In this document: positions 26,495 to 34,967 of the stretch, piece after piece | How the letters are laid out: the number at the start of each line of letters is the position of its first letter | Numbering within the stretch: position 1 is the stretch's first letter | DNA from: Limimaricola sp. G21655-S1 | GTDB taxonomy: Bacteria > Pseudomonadota > Alphaproteobacteria > Rhodobacterales > Rhodobacteraceae | DNA: 64,000 nucleotides | Assembly: GCF_027213785.1 (NCBI RefSeq) | Contig: NZ_JAPWGO010000014.1 | Location: forward strand, 54,794-118,793 | Reading direction: 5' to 3' | Notes under the pieces: generated by a model | What the model saw: the letters and a program-made list of their open reading frames with translations, nothing else | Told to the model about the DNA's origin: nothing | The model's database searches: none | Translations under genes and position numbers: made by a program

Positions 26495-27694
26495 ATGGAG
26501 AGTTCCGAGGTGCGCAGCCTCGCGGGCGGTGCCAACCAGCGTGGATTGCGCGACCATAACGAGCGGCTGCTTCTGTCGCTGATGCAGCGGCACGGGCCGC
26601 TGCCGGGCAGCGATCTGGCGCGGCTTTCAGGCCTCTCTCCCCAGACCGTTTCGGTGATCCTGCGCCGTCTCGATGAGGATGGCATGGTGTTGCGTGGCGC
26701 GCCGCAGCGTGGGCGCGTCGGCAAGCCGCGCGTCCCCGTGGGGCTCGATCCGGACGGGGCCTTCTCGATCGGGCTCAAGATCGGGCGTCGCAGCGCCGAT
26801 CTGCTGATCGTCGACTTGCTGGGCCAGCCACGTGGCCAACTGCACGACACCTACCGCTATCCCGATCCCGCCGGCATCATGCGGTTTCTCGAAGCGGGCA
26901 TCGAGGATCTGTTGGCACGGCTGCCGACGCGGCTGCGCGACCGGGTCGCCGGGATCGGCGTCGCCCGACCGCATGAGCTCTGGATCTGGCAGGAGACGGT
27001 CGGCGCGCCGCCAGCGGCGCTCGACGGCTGGCGCGACTTCGATTTCGCCGCCGAGATCGGCCGGTTCTCGGCCTTGCCCGTCTTCGTCGACAACGACACC
27101 ACCGCCGCCTGCCGCGCCGAGCATGTCTATGGAAGGGGGCGGGCGTTTCGCGACTACGCCTATTTCTTCGTGGGCTCCTTCATCGGCGGCGGCGTGGTGC
27201 TGAACCATTCGGTGTTCGAGGGCGCGCGCGGCAATGCCGGGGCCATGGGGTCGTTGCCGACGCGCGACGCCGCCGGTCGGCCGGCGCAGCTTATCGACAC
27301 GGCCTCGTTGCACATGCTCGAGCGGCGGCTCGAGGCGGCCGGCCACGACCCGGCGCGGCTGTGGAGCCTGCCGCAGGACTGGTCCGGCATGAGCGACGTG
27401 ATCGAGCCATGGCTCGACGAGGCGGGCGAGGAGCTGGCGCGCGCCGCCGCCACGGTCTGCGCGGTCATCGACTTCGAGGCGGTGCTGATCGATGGCGGCT
27501 TTCCCGAGCAGGTGCGCGCATCCTTGGTGGAACGGGTCAGGGCGGGGCTCGACCGGGTCGATCTGCGCGGCTTGATCCCGCCACGGATCGAGGCGGGCGC
27601 GGTGGGTGGCAATGCGCGCGGTCTCGGCGCCGCCTGCGCACCGATCTTCGCGCAGTTCCTGCTCAACACCCATTCGGGGGTCAGTACCGGCTGA
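26495..27694 (+). CDS. frcR: ROK-family transcriptional regulator of the fructose operon
   Basis: A 399-aa regulator. The N-terminal winged helix-turn-helix covers about residues 15-75 (NERLLLSLMQRHG, then SDLARLSGLSPQTVSVILRRLDEDGMV). The ROK domain follows with VFVDNDTTAACRAEHVYG and the glycine-rich SFIGGGVVLNHSVFEGARGNAGAMG. The usual zinc-binding cysteine cluster of ROK proteins, which should follow, is absent. The gene is divergent from frcBCAK across a palindromic operator, so it is very likely their repressor. The ribosome site is AGGGAGGA. Confidence 0.88.
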   Translation: MESSEVRSLAGGANQRGLRDHNERLLLSLMQRHGPLPGSDLARLSGLSPQTVSVILRRLDEDGMVLRGAPQRGRVGKPRVPVGLDPDGAFSIGLKIGRRSADLLIVDLLGQPRGQLHDTYRYPDPAGIMRFLEAGIEDLLARLPTRLRDRVAGIGVARPHELWIWQETVGAPPAALDGWRDFDFAAEIGRFSALPVFVDNDTTAACRAEHVYGRGRAFRDYAYFFVGSFIGGGVVLNHSVFEGARGNAGAMGSLPTRDAAGRPAQLIDTASLHMLERRLEAAGHDPARLWSLPQDWSGMSDVIEPWLDEAGEELARAAATVCAVIDFEAVLIDGGFPEQVRASLVERVRAGLDRVDLRGLIPPRIEAGAVGGNARGLGAACAPIFAQFLLNTHSGVSTG

Positions 27695-27819
27695 GGCGGG
27701 CATCAGGCTCCGAGCCCCAGCTGGATCAGACCCAATGGGGCGCTTGTAAACCGCCCGCCCATCTCCGACAAATGGAGTATGGCCTGCCGCAACGGCATGC
27801 CGTGGATGACGGGATGGCG

Positions 27820-27845
27820 GGAACCCGCGCAGGCGCGCTGGGGTT
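27820..27845 (+). promoter_or_regulatory. EcfG-type stress promoter of otsBA
   Basis: GGAAC at 27820-27824, 17 bases, then GGTT at 27842-27845, close to the EcfG consensus GGAAC-N16/17-CGTT. Transcription would start near 27852, about 67 bases before otsB. One mismatch in the -10 element lowers certainty. Confidence 0.55.
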
Positions 27846-27918
27846 GAAAACGGAAGCCATCCGGATGTCCGGATTCCGGGTGGCCACGGGCCGCGAGCCC
27901 TCGAATTGGAGACAGGGA

Positions 27919-28701
27919 ATGTACTACGAGATGATCGGATTTCACGGGGAGCACCAGAGCGAGCACACCGTCGACGGGGTGCCCGAGCCGAAGCTGGATC
28001 GATCGACCCTGTTTCTCGACTTCGACGGTACCCTGGTCGAACTGGCGGACCGCCCCGACGCGATCCATGTCGACGAGGGTCTGGAGGATCTGCTGCGCGG
28101 CCTGTCGGAGAAGACGCAGGGCCGCGTCGTGATCATCACCGGCCGCGCGATCGAGGATGTGACCCAGTATCTCAAGGGGTTCGATGGCCCGATCATCGGC
28201 GGCCACGGGGCGCAGGAGCGGGTCGGCGGCGAGATCCGCAACCACGAGTTGGCCGACCCCGAGACGGTCAGGTATCTGGGCGAGATGACCACCGCCTTCG
28301 CCGCGACGCATCCGGGGCTGATCTGCGAGCGCAAGCCCACTGGCGTGGTGCTGCATTTCCGCCAGAACGAGGATCTCGCGGCGCAGGCCTACGCATTTCT
28401 GCGGGCGCTGTCGGAAACTCATGACGGTTTCGACCTGCATCACTCCAAGATGGCCTACGAGCTGCGTCCCGCCGGGATCGGCAAGGACGTCTCGATGCGC
28501 CGCATGATGGAGGGCGAGGGCTTCAAGGGCACGATGCCGATCTTCTTCGGCGACGACGTCACCGACGAGCCGGCGCTGCACTGGGTGGCCGAGCAGGGCG
28601 GCATCGCCGTCAAGGTGGGCGAGGGCGAAACCGCCGCCGGTTGCCGGCTTGGCGATCCGGAGGCCGCGCGGAGGACGCTGCGGCGCTGGGTCGGGGCATA
28701 A
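27919..28701 (+). CDS. otsB: Trehalose-6-phosphate phosphatase
   Basis: A 260-aa HAD phosphatase that dephosphorylates trehalose 6-phosphate. Motif I LDFDGTLVELA, motif II IITGR, the trehalose-phosphatase block GGHGAQER, and the acidic FFGDDVTDEPAL are all visible. I chose the ATG at 27919 after GGAGACAGGGA. Longer in-frame starts would lie upstream of the putative promoter. otsA starts two bases after the stop. Confidence 0.92.
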   Translation: MYYEMIGFHGEHQSEHTVDGVPEPKLDRSTLFLDFDGTLVELADRPDAIHVDEGLEDLLRGLSEKTQGRVVIITGRAIEDVTQYLKGFDGPIIGGHGAQERVGGEIRNHELADPETVRYLGEMTTAFAATHPGLICERKPTGVVLHFRQNEDLAAQAYAFLRALSETHDGFDLHHSKMAYELRPAGIGKDVSMRRMMEGEGFKGTMPIFFGDDVTDEPALHWVAEQGGIAVKVGEGETAAGCRLGDPEAARRTLRRWVGA

Positions 28702-28703
28702 CC

Positions 28704-30083
28704 ATGTCCGAAGGCCGTCTCATCGTCGTTTCGAACCGCATCCCCACGGAGGCCGCCCCTTCGGGCGGTCTCGTCGTGGCGCTGCACGACGCGCTCAAGG
28801 AGCGCGGCGGCGTGTGGATCGGCAATTCGGGCAAGCGTGTCGATGCGGAGGAAACGGCGAAGGGGCTGACCCGCATCGCCGAGACCCCCTATGAGCGCTA
28901 CAGCTTCGATCTGACCGAGGAGGAGCATCAGGGCTTCTATCTCGGCTATGCCAATGCCACGCTCTGGCCGCTGTTCCATCACCGCACCGACCTGCTCGCG
29001 GTCGATCCCGATCAGGCGCGGATCTACAGGGAGGTGAACGAGCGCGTGGCGGGGCTGATCGCCGAGGTGGTGCAGCCCGGCGACGCGATCTGGGTGCATG
29101 ACTATCACTTCCTGCCGCTCGCCGAGGCATTGCGTCGGCGCGGGGTGCGCAACCGTATCGGGTTCTTCCTGCACATCCCGTTCCCCAATCCCTCCGATCT
29201 TCCGGCACTTTCCGAGCGCAAGTTGATGCCGGGCTGGCTCTCCGCCTTCGACCTGATCGGGCTGCAGACCCGGCGCGACGTGTCGAACGCGCTCGATTTC
29301 CTGCGCGACAGCGGTGCCGAGATCCTGCTGAATGGCAGGCTCAAGATGGGCGACCGACGCTTCGAGGTGGCCAGTTTCCCGATCGGCATCGATGTCGACG
29401 GCTTCATCCAGGCTGCCGAGGAGAATGCCGATGCGGGCGAGCACCTGCGGCTGTCGCCGGGCGAGCGGCTGGTGCTGGGGGTCGACCGGCTCGACTATTC
29501 CAAGGGGCTGCCGCAGCGCTTCGCAGCCTTCGGTGAATACCTGTCGCATCGGCCCGATCCGCAGATCCGTGCCACGCTGCTGCAGATCGCGCCGCCTTCG
29601 CGAGAGGATGTCGAAGCCTATCGCGAGATCCGTCAGGAGCTTGAAACCATCACCGGCCGGGTCAATGGCGAGATGGCCGAACTCGACTGGACGCCGATCC
29701 GCTACATCCGCCGCAACATCGGTCGCGAGATCCTCGCCGGGCTCTATCGCCGGGCCGATGCCTGTCTGGTGACGCCCTTGGCCGACGGGATGAACCTCGT
29801 GGCCAAGGAATTCGTGGCGGCGCAGGACGGGGCCGATCCGGGCGTCCTGATCCTGTCGCATTTCGCCGGTGCCGCCGAGCAGATGGAGGCGGCGCTGATG
29901 GTGAACCCCTACGATCCGGGCGAAACCGCGCGCGCCATCGAACAGGCGCTCTCGATGCCGCTCCATGAGCGGCAGGCGCGGCATCTGAGCCTGATGCAGA
30001 GCATTCGCGAGGCCGATATCGGCTGGTGGACGCGGACCTATCTGGCCGCATTGCAAAAGCCGCTAGCGAGTCCCGGCAACTAA
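28704..30083 (+). CDS. otsA: Alpha,alpha-trehalose-phosphate synthase (UDP-forming)
   Basis: A 459-aa GT20 glycosyltransferase that makes trehalose 6-phosphate from UDP-glucose and glucose 6-phosphate. Family blocks include LIVVSNRIP, the glucose-6-phosphate region GVWIGNSG, WVHDYHFLPLAEALR, FFLHIPFP, LGVDRLDYSKGLPQR, and the UDP-glucose-binding TPLADGMNLVAKEFVAAQ. Cotranscribed with otsB. Trehalose is a common compatible solute of the alphaproteobacterial general stress response, which matches the EcfG-like promoter in front of otsB. Confidence 0.95.
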   Translation: MSEGRLIVVSNRIPTEAAPSGGLVVALHDALKERGGVWIGNSGKRVDAEETAKGLTRIAETPYERYSFDLTEEEHQGFYLGYANATLWPLFHHRTDLLAVDPDQARIYREVNERVAGLIAEVVQPGDAIWVHDYHFLPLAEALRRRGVRNRIGFFLHIPFPNPSDLPALSERKLMPGWLSAFDLIGLQTRRDVSNALDFLRDSGAEILLNGRLKMGDRRFEVASFPIGIDVDGFIQAAEENADAGEHLRLSPGERLVLGVDRLDYSKGLPQRFAAFGEYLSHRPDPQIRATLLQIAPPSREDVEAYREIRQELETITGRVNGEMAELDWTPIRYIRRNIGREILAGLYRRADACLVTPLADGMNLVAKEFVAAQDGADPGVLILSHFAGAAEQMEAALMVNPYDPGETARAIEQALSMPLHERQARHLSLMQSIREADIGWWTRTYLAALQKPLASPGN

Positions 30084-30107
30084 ACGATCGGACGCCGGCT
30101 TTTTTCG

Positions 30108-30132
30108 GGAACCAACTCCGGCGTCGCAGGTT
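30108..30132 (+). promoter_or_regulatory. Weak EcfG-like motif upstream of the YihY gene
   Basis: GGAAC at 30108-30112, 16 bases, then GGTT at 30129-30132. It overlaps an 8-base inverted repeat (30091-30098 with 30118-30125) just after otsA that may be a weak terminator, and it lies nearly 190 bases before the next gene. Confidence 0.3.
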
Positions 30133-30320
30133 TGATGGATGAAGAGGCGCCGTTCCCTCGCCTCTCTCATTCCCCAAAGGCCGGCGGCGGACCTTCCTGA
30201 TCATTCCCTCGGGGAAGATCCCCCGCCGGCCACCCCCCTCTCTCCGAAGCCTTCACAACCTGCGATCGACATGCAATCTTGCCGTTGAGCGACTATCCGC
30301 TCATGTGGAGTGGAGCGCGC

Positions 30321-31226
30321 ATGTCTCGAGGAAGGTACGGCCCGCGTCTGACTCCGCGACGGTTCTGGCGGTTGCTGGTCGGGCTCTGGACCCTGTCGAG
30401 CGAGGTACAGCTCGGCCTGATCGCGGCAGGAGTCGCCTTCTACTCGATTTTCGCGATCTTTCCCGCCATTGCCGCGCTCATCGCGATCTTCAGCCTGCTG
30501 GCGGATCCGGCGGTGCTCGAGACACAGCTTGAGATGATGCGCGAGATCATCCCCGTGGAGGCCTATGGGCTCCTGCGCGAGCAGTTGACGCTGATGGTGT
30601 CGACCCGGCCCGAAACGCTCGGCTTCGCGACGCTCCTTTCGACCTTGGTGGCATTGTTCTCGGCCCGCAACGGCGTCGCTTCGCTGATCCTCGGGCTCAA
30701 CCAGATTTACGGGCGGCCCAACCGAAACGGCGTGCGGCAGATTTTCGTGGCGATCCTTCTGACGCTGTCGCTGATCGCGATCGCCGTGCTGGCGATGCTG
30801 GTGGTGGTGATCGCACCGATCCTCCTGACGGTGCTGCCGCTGGGCAGCCGTACCGGTTGGGTGCTCGAGGCCATCCGCTGGATCGCGGCCTTCGGCGTGG
30901 TGCTGGCCGGGCTGGGCGTGGTCTATCGTTTCGGGCCGAACATGCGCGGCGCCCGTGGCGGCTGGGTTACGCCGGGGGCCTTTCTGGTGATCCTGTTCTG
31001 GCTCGCCGCCTCTGCCGGGTTCTCCTACTACTTGTCGAACTTCGGCAATTACAATGAGGTCTACGGCTCGATCGGAGCCGTGGTGGCGCTGCTGATGTGG
31101 CTGTTCATCTCGGCATGGCTGGTGCTGTTCGGGGCCGCGATCAACGTCGTCTGGGCCCGGATTGCCAGATCCGAGGAGGCGCCAGCCGAGATACGTCCGG
31201 ATATCGGGCCGAGCGAAATCGGCTGA
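30321..31226 (+). CDS. YihY/BrkB-family inner-membrane protein
   Basis: A 301-aa protein with about six membrane helices. The family core is visible: AAGVAFYSIFAIFPAIAALIAIF, then SARNGVASLILGLNQIYG, and near the end SYYLSNFGNYNEVYGSIGAVVALLMWLFISAW. Function of the family is unsettled; it was once called ribonuclease BN by mistake. The ATG at 30321 has GGAG five bases upstream. Earlier TTG (30279) and ATG (30303) starts lack a good ribosome site. Confidence 0.88.
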   Translation: MSRGRYGPRLTPRRFWRLLVGLWTLSSEVQLGLIAAGVAFYSIFAIFPAIAALIAIFSLLADPAVLETQLEMMREIIPVEAYGLLREQLTLMVSTRPETLGFATLLSTLVALFSARNGVASLILGLNQIYGRPNRNGVRQIFVAILLTLSLIAIAVLAMLVVVIAPILLTVLPLGSRTGWVLEAIRWIAAFGVVLAGLGVVYRFGPNMRGARGGWVTPGAFLVILFWLAASAGFSYYLSNFGNYNEVYGSIGAVVALLMWLFISAWLVLFGAAINVVWARIARSEEAPAEIRPDIGPSEIG

Positions 31227-31456
31227 GGGCTTATCAGTAATTTTGCCTGAGCGTCTGCACGATTGCTGTTGGGTGCTGGCATGACCTCAGCTCGACTTCC
31301 AGAAGCTGAGTGCTGGTTAGGCCTGATCCCGCCTGCACGAGAAAAAATGCAGAGCCCATCAAGGGGGGCGTGAGATCCGTGTGGCTTGAATACAGTGCGA
31401 CATGACCTTGTCGCTTTTATCAGACGCTACCAATCACATCGGGCAGCGTTCGAGGA

Positions 31457-31484
31457 GTTCCGGCTCCCAAGCGGGAGCCGGAAC
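31457..31484 (-). terminator. Terminator hairpin of phyR
   Basis: Perfect 12-base arms (GTTCCGGCTCCC and complement) around a four-base loop, starting 13 bases after the phyR stop. The remaining bases between 31227 and 31456 are relatively AT-rich and hold no recognised feature. Confidence 0.75.
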
Positions 31485-31497
31485 GATCCATTAGGCC

Positions 31498-32310
31498 TCA
31501 GCCGTGCAGCGGGCCGGTCGAGGAGAAGAACATCGCCTGGCTGACCGCCGAGCGGACCTGCTCCTCGCCATAGGGCTTCGAGATCAGGAAGGCAGGCTCG
31601 GGGCGTTCGCCGGTGAGCAGCCGCTCGGGGAAGGCGGTGATGAAGATCACCGGGAGGCTGCCATGCGCTTCGAGGATGTCGCGCACCGCGTCGATGCCCG
31701 AGGAGTTGTCGGCCAGCTGGATATCGGCCAGCACCAGATCGGGCTTTTCCTGCTGGGCCAGCTTGACCGCGTCGTCGCGGGTGCGTGCGACGCCGGTGAT
31801 GGCGTGACCCATGTCGGAGACGATGGACTGCAGATCCATGGCGATGATCGCCTCGTCCTCGATCACGAGGATGCGGCCCGAGATGCTGTCTTCCATCTCC
31901 TGGCGGGCGATCTTGACCAGATGCTCGACTTCCTCCTGATCGGTCTGCATGATCTCGGCGATCTCGGAGGTCGAGAAATCCTCGATCGTGTTGAGCAGCA
32001 GCGCCTCGCGGGTGTTCGGGGTCAGCTTCGACAGATGCGCCTGTGCGGCGGCGGCCAGACCGCTCTCGTCGCCCGAGACGGGCGCGCCGGAGCTGATCCA
32101 GATCATGTGGAAGACGCGGAACAGCGCCGTGCGGGGCGAGGCGTCCGTGTCAAAGACGGAGCGGTCCTCGAGGATCGCCTCAAGGGTGGCCGCGGCGTAG
32201 GTATCACCGCTGTTCTGGCTTCCTGTCAGCGCCCGCGCGTAGCGGCGCAGATAGGGCAGCTCGTGCCCGATCACCGTGGCGAGGTCGGGTGCGGTGGTGG
32301 TTGTCGTCAT
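31498..32310 (-). CDS. phyR: PhyR-type anti-anti-sigma response regulator
   Basis: A 270-aa central regulator of the alphaproteobacterial general stress response. Residues about 5-130 form the sigma-like domain (LPYLRRYARALTGSQNSGDTYAA, then TPNTREALLLNTIEDFSTSEIAEIM), which mimics EcfG and captures NepR when phosphorylated. Residues from about 145 form the receiver domain, with EDEAIIAMDL, phospho-acceptor Asp196 in ADIQLAD, and FLISKPY. The ATG at 32310 is chosen because a perfect EcfG promoter lies just upstream of it; another ATG at 32364 would be 5' of the expected transcript. It is divergent from nepR-ecfG. Confidence 0.95.
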   Translation of the reverse strand: MTTTTTAPDLATVIGHELPYLRRYARALTGSQNSGDTYAAATLEAILEDRSVFDTDASPRTALFRVFHMIWISSGAPVSGDESGLAAAAQAHLSKLTPNTREALLLNTIEDFSTSEIAEIMQTDQEEVEHLVKIARQEMEDSISGRILVIEDEAIIAMDLQSIVSDMGHAITGVARTRDDAVKLAQQEKPDLVLADIQLADNSSGIDAVRDILEAHGSLPVIFITAFPERLLTGERPEPAFLISKPYGEEQVRSAVSQAMFFSSTGPLHG

Positions 32311-32347
32311 CGGCTGAGAGTCCCCAAATTCATTTTTTCTGGAACCG

Positions 32348-32373
32348 AACGCGGCCGCTTGCATTGTGGTTCC
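32348..32373 (-). promoter_or_regulatory. EcfG-dependent promoter of phyR
   Basis: On the minus strand, GGAAC (32373-32369), 17 bases, CGTT (32351-32348): a perfect match to the EcfG consensus. Transcription would start near 32341, about 30 bases before phyR. On the opposite strand GGAAC (32341-32345) with N16 and CATT is an imperfect candidate for nepR-ecfG. Confidence 0.82.
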
Positions 32374-32427
32374 ATGATGCGGTCATGCTAAGCGAGGCTG
32401 CGGACAATGACGAGGGTATAAGCGGGA

Positions 32428-32643
32428 ATGACACAGAGGGACCAGGGGAGCGCGCGTGGAGACATCGACGCCCATTTGAAGCGCGCCTTCCAGCAGCTCA
32501 CCGACGAGGCTTTGCCAGACCGGTTCACCGATCTGCTGGCGCGGCTGAAGGCCGGTGAGGATGCGGCTGCCGCATCGTCCGACGCCGACCAGATCACGCC
32601 GGACAGGGAAACGGCGGATGCAGGCAAGGTGGGCAGGGGCTAG
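32428..32643 (+). CDS. nepR: NepR anti-sigma factor
   Basis: A 71-aa protein whose core, from HLKRAFQQLTDEALPDRF to LLARLKAG (about residues 16-45), matches the NepR family helix pair that holds EcfG inactive. N- and C-terminal tails are disordered, as in family members. It lies between phyR and ecfG, with ecfG starting two bases after its stop. Confidence 0.93.
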   Translation: MTQRDQGSARGDIDAHLKRAFQQLTDEALPDRFTDLLARLKAGEDAAAASSDADQITPDRETADAGKVGRG

Positions 32644-32644
32644 A

Positions 32645-33202
32645 ATGAGCCATCAAGATCCGAGAGACGAGCTGGTCGGGCACCTCCCGGCCATGAGGGC
32701 CTTCGCGCTGTCGCTGACGCGCAATGGGGCCCAAGCCGACGACCTCGTGCAGGACACGGTGGTCAAGGCGTGGACCAATTTCGACAAGTTCAAACCCGGC
32801 ACCAATCTGCGGGCCTGGCTGTTTACCATTTTGCGCAACACCTTCTACTCGGGTCGTCGCAAGGCACAGCGCGAGGTGGCGGATGTCGACGGGGTGTTCA
32901 CCGCGTCGCTGGCCGAAAAGCCCGCGCATGACGGCCGCCTGCAGATGAACGATTTCCTGCGGGCCTTTGCGCAGCTGCCGGACGAACAGCGCGAGGCGCT
33001 GGCGCTCGTCGGAGCGTCGGGCTTTTCCTACGAGGAAGCGGCCGGCATGTGCGGCGTGGCGATCGGCACCATCAAGAGCCGTGCCAACCGGGCGCGCGTC
33101 CGTCTCGCCGAGCTGCTGGAGCTCGAAGACGAGGACGGGCTGGGAATGACGGATGAGGCAACGATGGCCGTTCTTGCGGCCCATGGTGGGCCTCACTTGT
33201 GA
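32645..33202 (+). CDS. ecfG: EcfG-type general stress sigma factor
   Basis: A 185-aa ECF sigma factor. Region 2 (about residues 8-75) includes AFALSLTRNGAQADDLVQDTVVKAW and NLRAWLFTILRNTFYSGRRK. Region 4 (about 105-165) includes LPDEQREALALVGASGFSYEEAAGMCGVAIGTIKSRANRAR. It is expected to read GGAAC-N16/17-CGTT promoters, several of which occur in this window. The stop overlaps the kinase start by four bases (GTGA). Confidence 0.95.
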   Translation: MSHQDPRDELVGHLPAMRAFALSLTRNGAQADDLVQDTVVKAWTNFDKFKPGTNLRAWLFTILRNTFYSGRRKAQREVADVDGVFTASLAEKPAHDGRLQMNDFLRAFAQLPDEQREALALVGASGFSYEEAAGMCGVAIGTIKSRANRARVRLAELLELEDEDGLGMTDEATMAVLAAHGGPHL

Positions 33203-34956
33203 CCGAAACGACGGGCGAGCGGAACCGGGCGGCGCAGGCCGGCGGCTGGTTCAGCGCGCATGGGCTGGTGCTGCGGGTGGTCGCTTTCCTGACCATCGCG
33301 CTGATGCCGATCGGGCTTATCGCTATCTATCAGACCGCCGAGTTCCAGCGCGAAACGCTGCGGCGGTCCGAATTGTCACTGCTCGCGCTCACGGCGCAGG
33401 CGGGCGCGCCGGTGGAACAGACCATCGAGCGCGCCTTCGGCGTGGCCGAGGCTTTGGGCGTCGTCATCGACGAGCTCGACGATGCCGAGAGCTGTTCGAG
33501 CTATCTCGACCGCTACATCGAGGGGCGCCGTCTCTACGCGATGATCGGCCTGGTCGATGCCGATGGCATCATGCGCTGCTCGTCGCTCGACGCGCCGCTC
33601 GACATGCGCGAAACCCGCATCTGGGAACAGATGTCGGTCTCGCCGAACTCCATCGTGACGCTGAACCAGCGCACCGAGATCGCCGACGAGCCGGTGATCA
33701 ACGTCGCCAGCCCGATCGAGACCGGGAACGGGTTCAAGGGCTATGTCCAGCTCGCGATCCCGCAGCGTCGCATCGCGTCACCGGTCAGCTCGGTTTCGCC
33801 CGACCGCAAACCGATCCAGCTCGTCACCTATAACGAGCTGGGCGAAGTGCTGACGGTGCAGAACGCCGGGAAACCGCTCGAGGATCTGCTGCCGGAAGGG
33901 TTCGATCTCAGCGAACAGACCGGCTTGCGCGCCACTGCCTCCGCCGCCCGCGCGCCCTCCGGCGAACGACTGGTCTACGCGGTGACGCCGCTGGTGACGG
34001 GCGCGGTCTTCGCGCTCGGTATCTGGCCTGCCGCGGAAGGCTTCGCCACGCCCTGGCTGACGAACCTCTTCCCGATCCTGATGTGGGCGGCCAGCCTTCT
34101 GGTGGCCTATTACGCGATCCATCGGCTGGTGATCCGCCATGTGCGTCGGCTGGGCCGCTCGATGCGCCGCTTCGGTGCCAACCGGCAGCTGCCGCCGCAG
34201 GGAACGGCGGGTGACATGTCGCGCGAGCTGCGCGAGATCGAGGGCGAATTCGTGCAGATGGCCGGCAACATCCTGCAGGACGAAGCCCGGCTCGAGGACC
34301 AGCTGCGCGAACGCGGGATCCTGCTCAAGGAGGTACACCATCGCGTCAAGAACAACCTGCAGCTCATCTCCTCGATCATGTCGATGCAGATGCGTCGGAC
34401 CCAGGATCCTGCCACGCGCGAGATCCTGAGCCGCCTGCAGGACAGGGTGCTGGGCCTCGCCACGATCCACCGGACCCTCTATGAGAGCGAGGATGTCGGC
34501 CGGGTCAACGCGGCGCGGCTGCTGCGCGAGATCGTCGCGCAGCAATCCGGCGCCTCCGGCGCACGTCCCGAGATGACCACTCGGCTGGACCTCGAGGATC
34601 TGGAACTGTTGCCGGATCAGGCGGTGCCGCTGTCGCTTCTGACCTCCGAGGCGCTCGCCAACGCCATGGCCAACGCCACGCCGGACGCCGAAGGCACGAC
34701 TTGGGTCTCGGTGTCGCTGCGGCGTGAAAACGGCGGGACCGTGCGGCTGGAGATTTCCAACTCCGCGCCCAGCGCCATGCCCGACCAGAAGACGGCCTCC
34801 AAGGGAGCGCGGGCGCAGGGCTTGGGGATGAACCTCATCCAGGCCTTCGCGGCGCAGCTCGGCGGACCTAGCGAGACCTTGCACGAGGCAGGTATATATC
34901 GCCTGTCGACCGGGTTTCCGGTGCGCGAAATGCAGTATGATCCGCAGGACTATTAA
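33199..34956 (+). CDS. HisKA_2-type sensor histidine kinase of the stress locus
   Basis: A 585-aa membrane kinase. A membrane helix near residues 25-45 and a second near 275-300 bracket a roughly 230-residue extracytoplasmic sensor domain containing CSSYLDRYIEG and MRCSSLD. A HAMP-like linker follows. The dimerisation domain has VHHRVKNNLQLISSIMSMQ with the phospho-His, then a HATPase domain (LLTSEALANAMANA). Kinases of this HisKA_2/HWE class phosphorylate PhyR in other Alphaproteobacteria, so this is the likely input to the locus. It starts with GTG coupled to ecfG. The signal is unknown. Confidence 0.9.
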   Translation: MTETTGERNRAAQAGGWFSAHGLVLRVVAFLTIALMPIGLIAIYQTAEFQRETLRRSELSLLALTAQAGAPVEQTIERAFGVAEALGVVIDELDDAESCSSYLDRYIEGRRLYAMIGLVDADGIMRCSSLDAPLDMRETRIWEQMSVSPNSIVTLNQRTEIADEPVINVASPIETGNGFKGYVQLAIPQRRIASPVSSVSPDRKPIQLVTYNELGEVLTVQNAGKPLEDLLPEGFDLSEQTGLRATASAARAPSGERLVYAVTPLVTGAVFALGIWPAAEGFATPWLTNLFPILMWAASLLVAYYAIHRLVIRHVRRLGRSMRRFGANRQLPPQGTAGDMSRELREIEGEFVQMAGNILQDEARLEDQLRERGILLKEVHHRVKNNLQLISSIMSMQMRRTQDPATREILSRLQDRVLGLATIHRTLYESEDVGRVNAARLLREIVAQQSGASGARPEMTTRLDLEDLELLPDQAVPLSLLTSEALANAMANATPDAEGTTWVSVSLRRENGGTVRLEISNSAPSAMPDQKTASKGARAQGLGMNLIQAFAAQLGGPSETLHEAGIYRLSTGFPVREMQYDPQDY

Positions 34957-34967
34957 GGCTGGATGCC

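Noticed and set aside
30091..30132. An EcfG-like motif (GGAAC-N16-GGTT) as promoter of the YihY gene
   Set aside because: Kept only as a weak feature: it is nearly 190 bases from the gene and overlaps an inverted repeat after otsA.
32311..32364. An upstream ATG adding 18 residues to PhyR
   Set aside because: It lies upstream of the transcript start expected from the perfect EcfG promoter and has no ribosome site.
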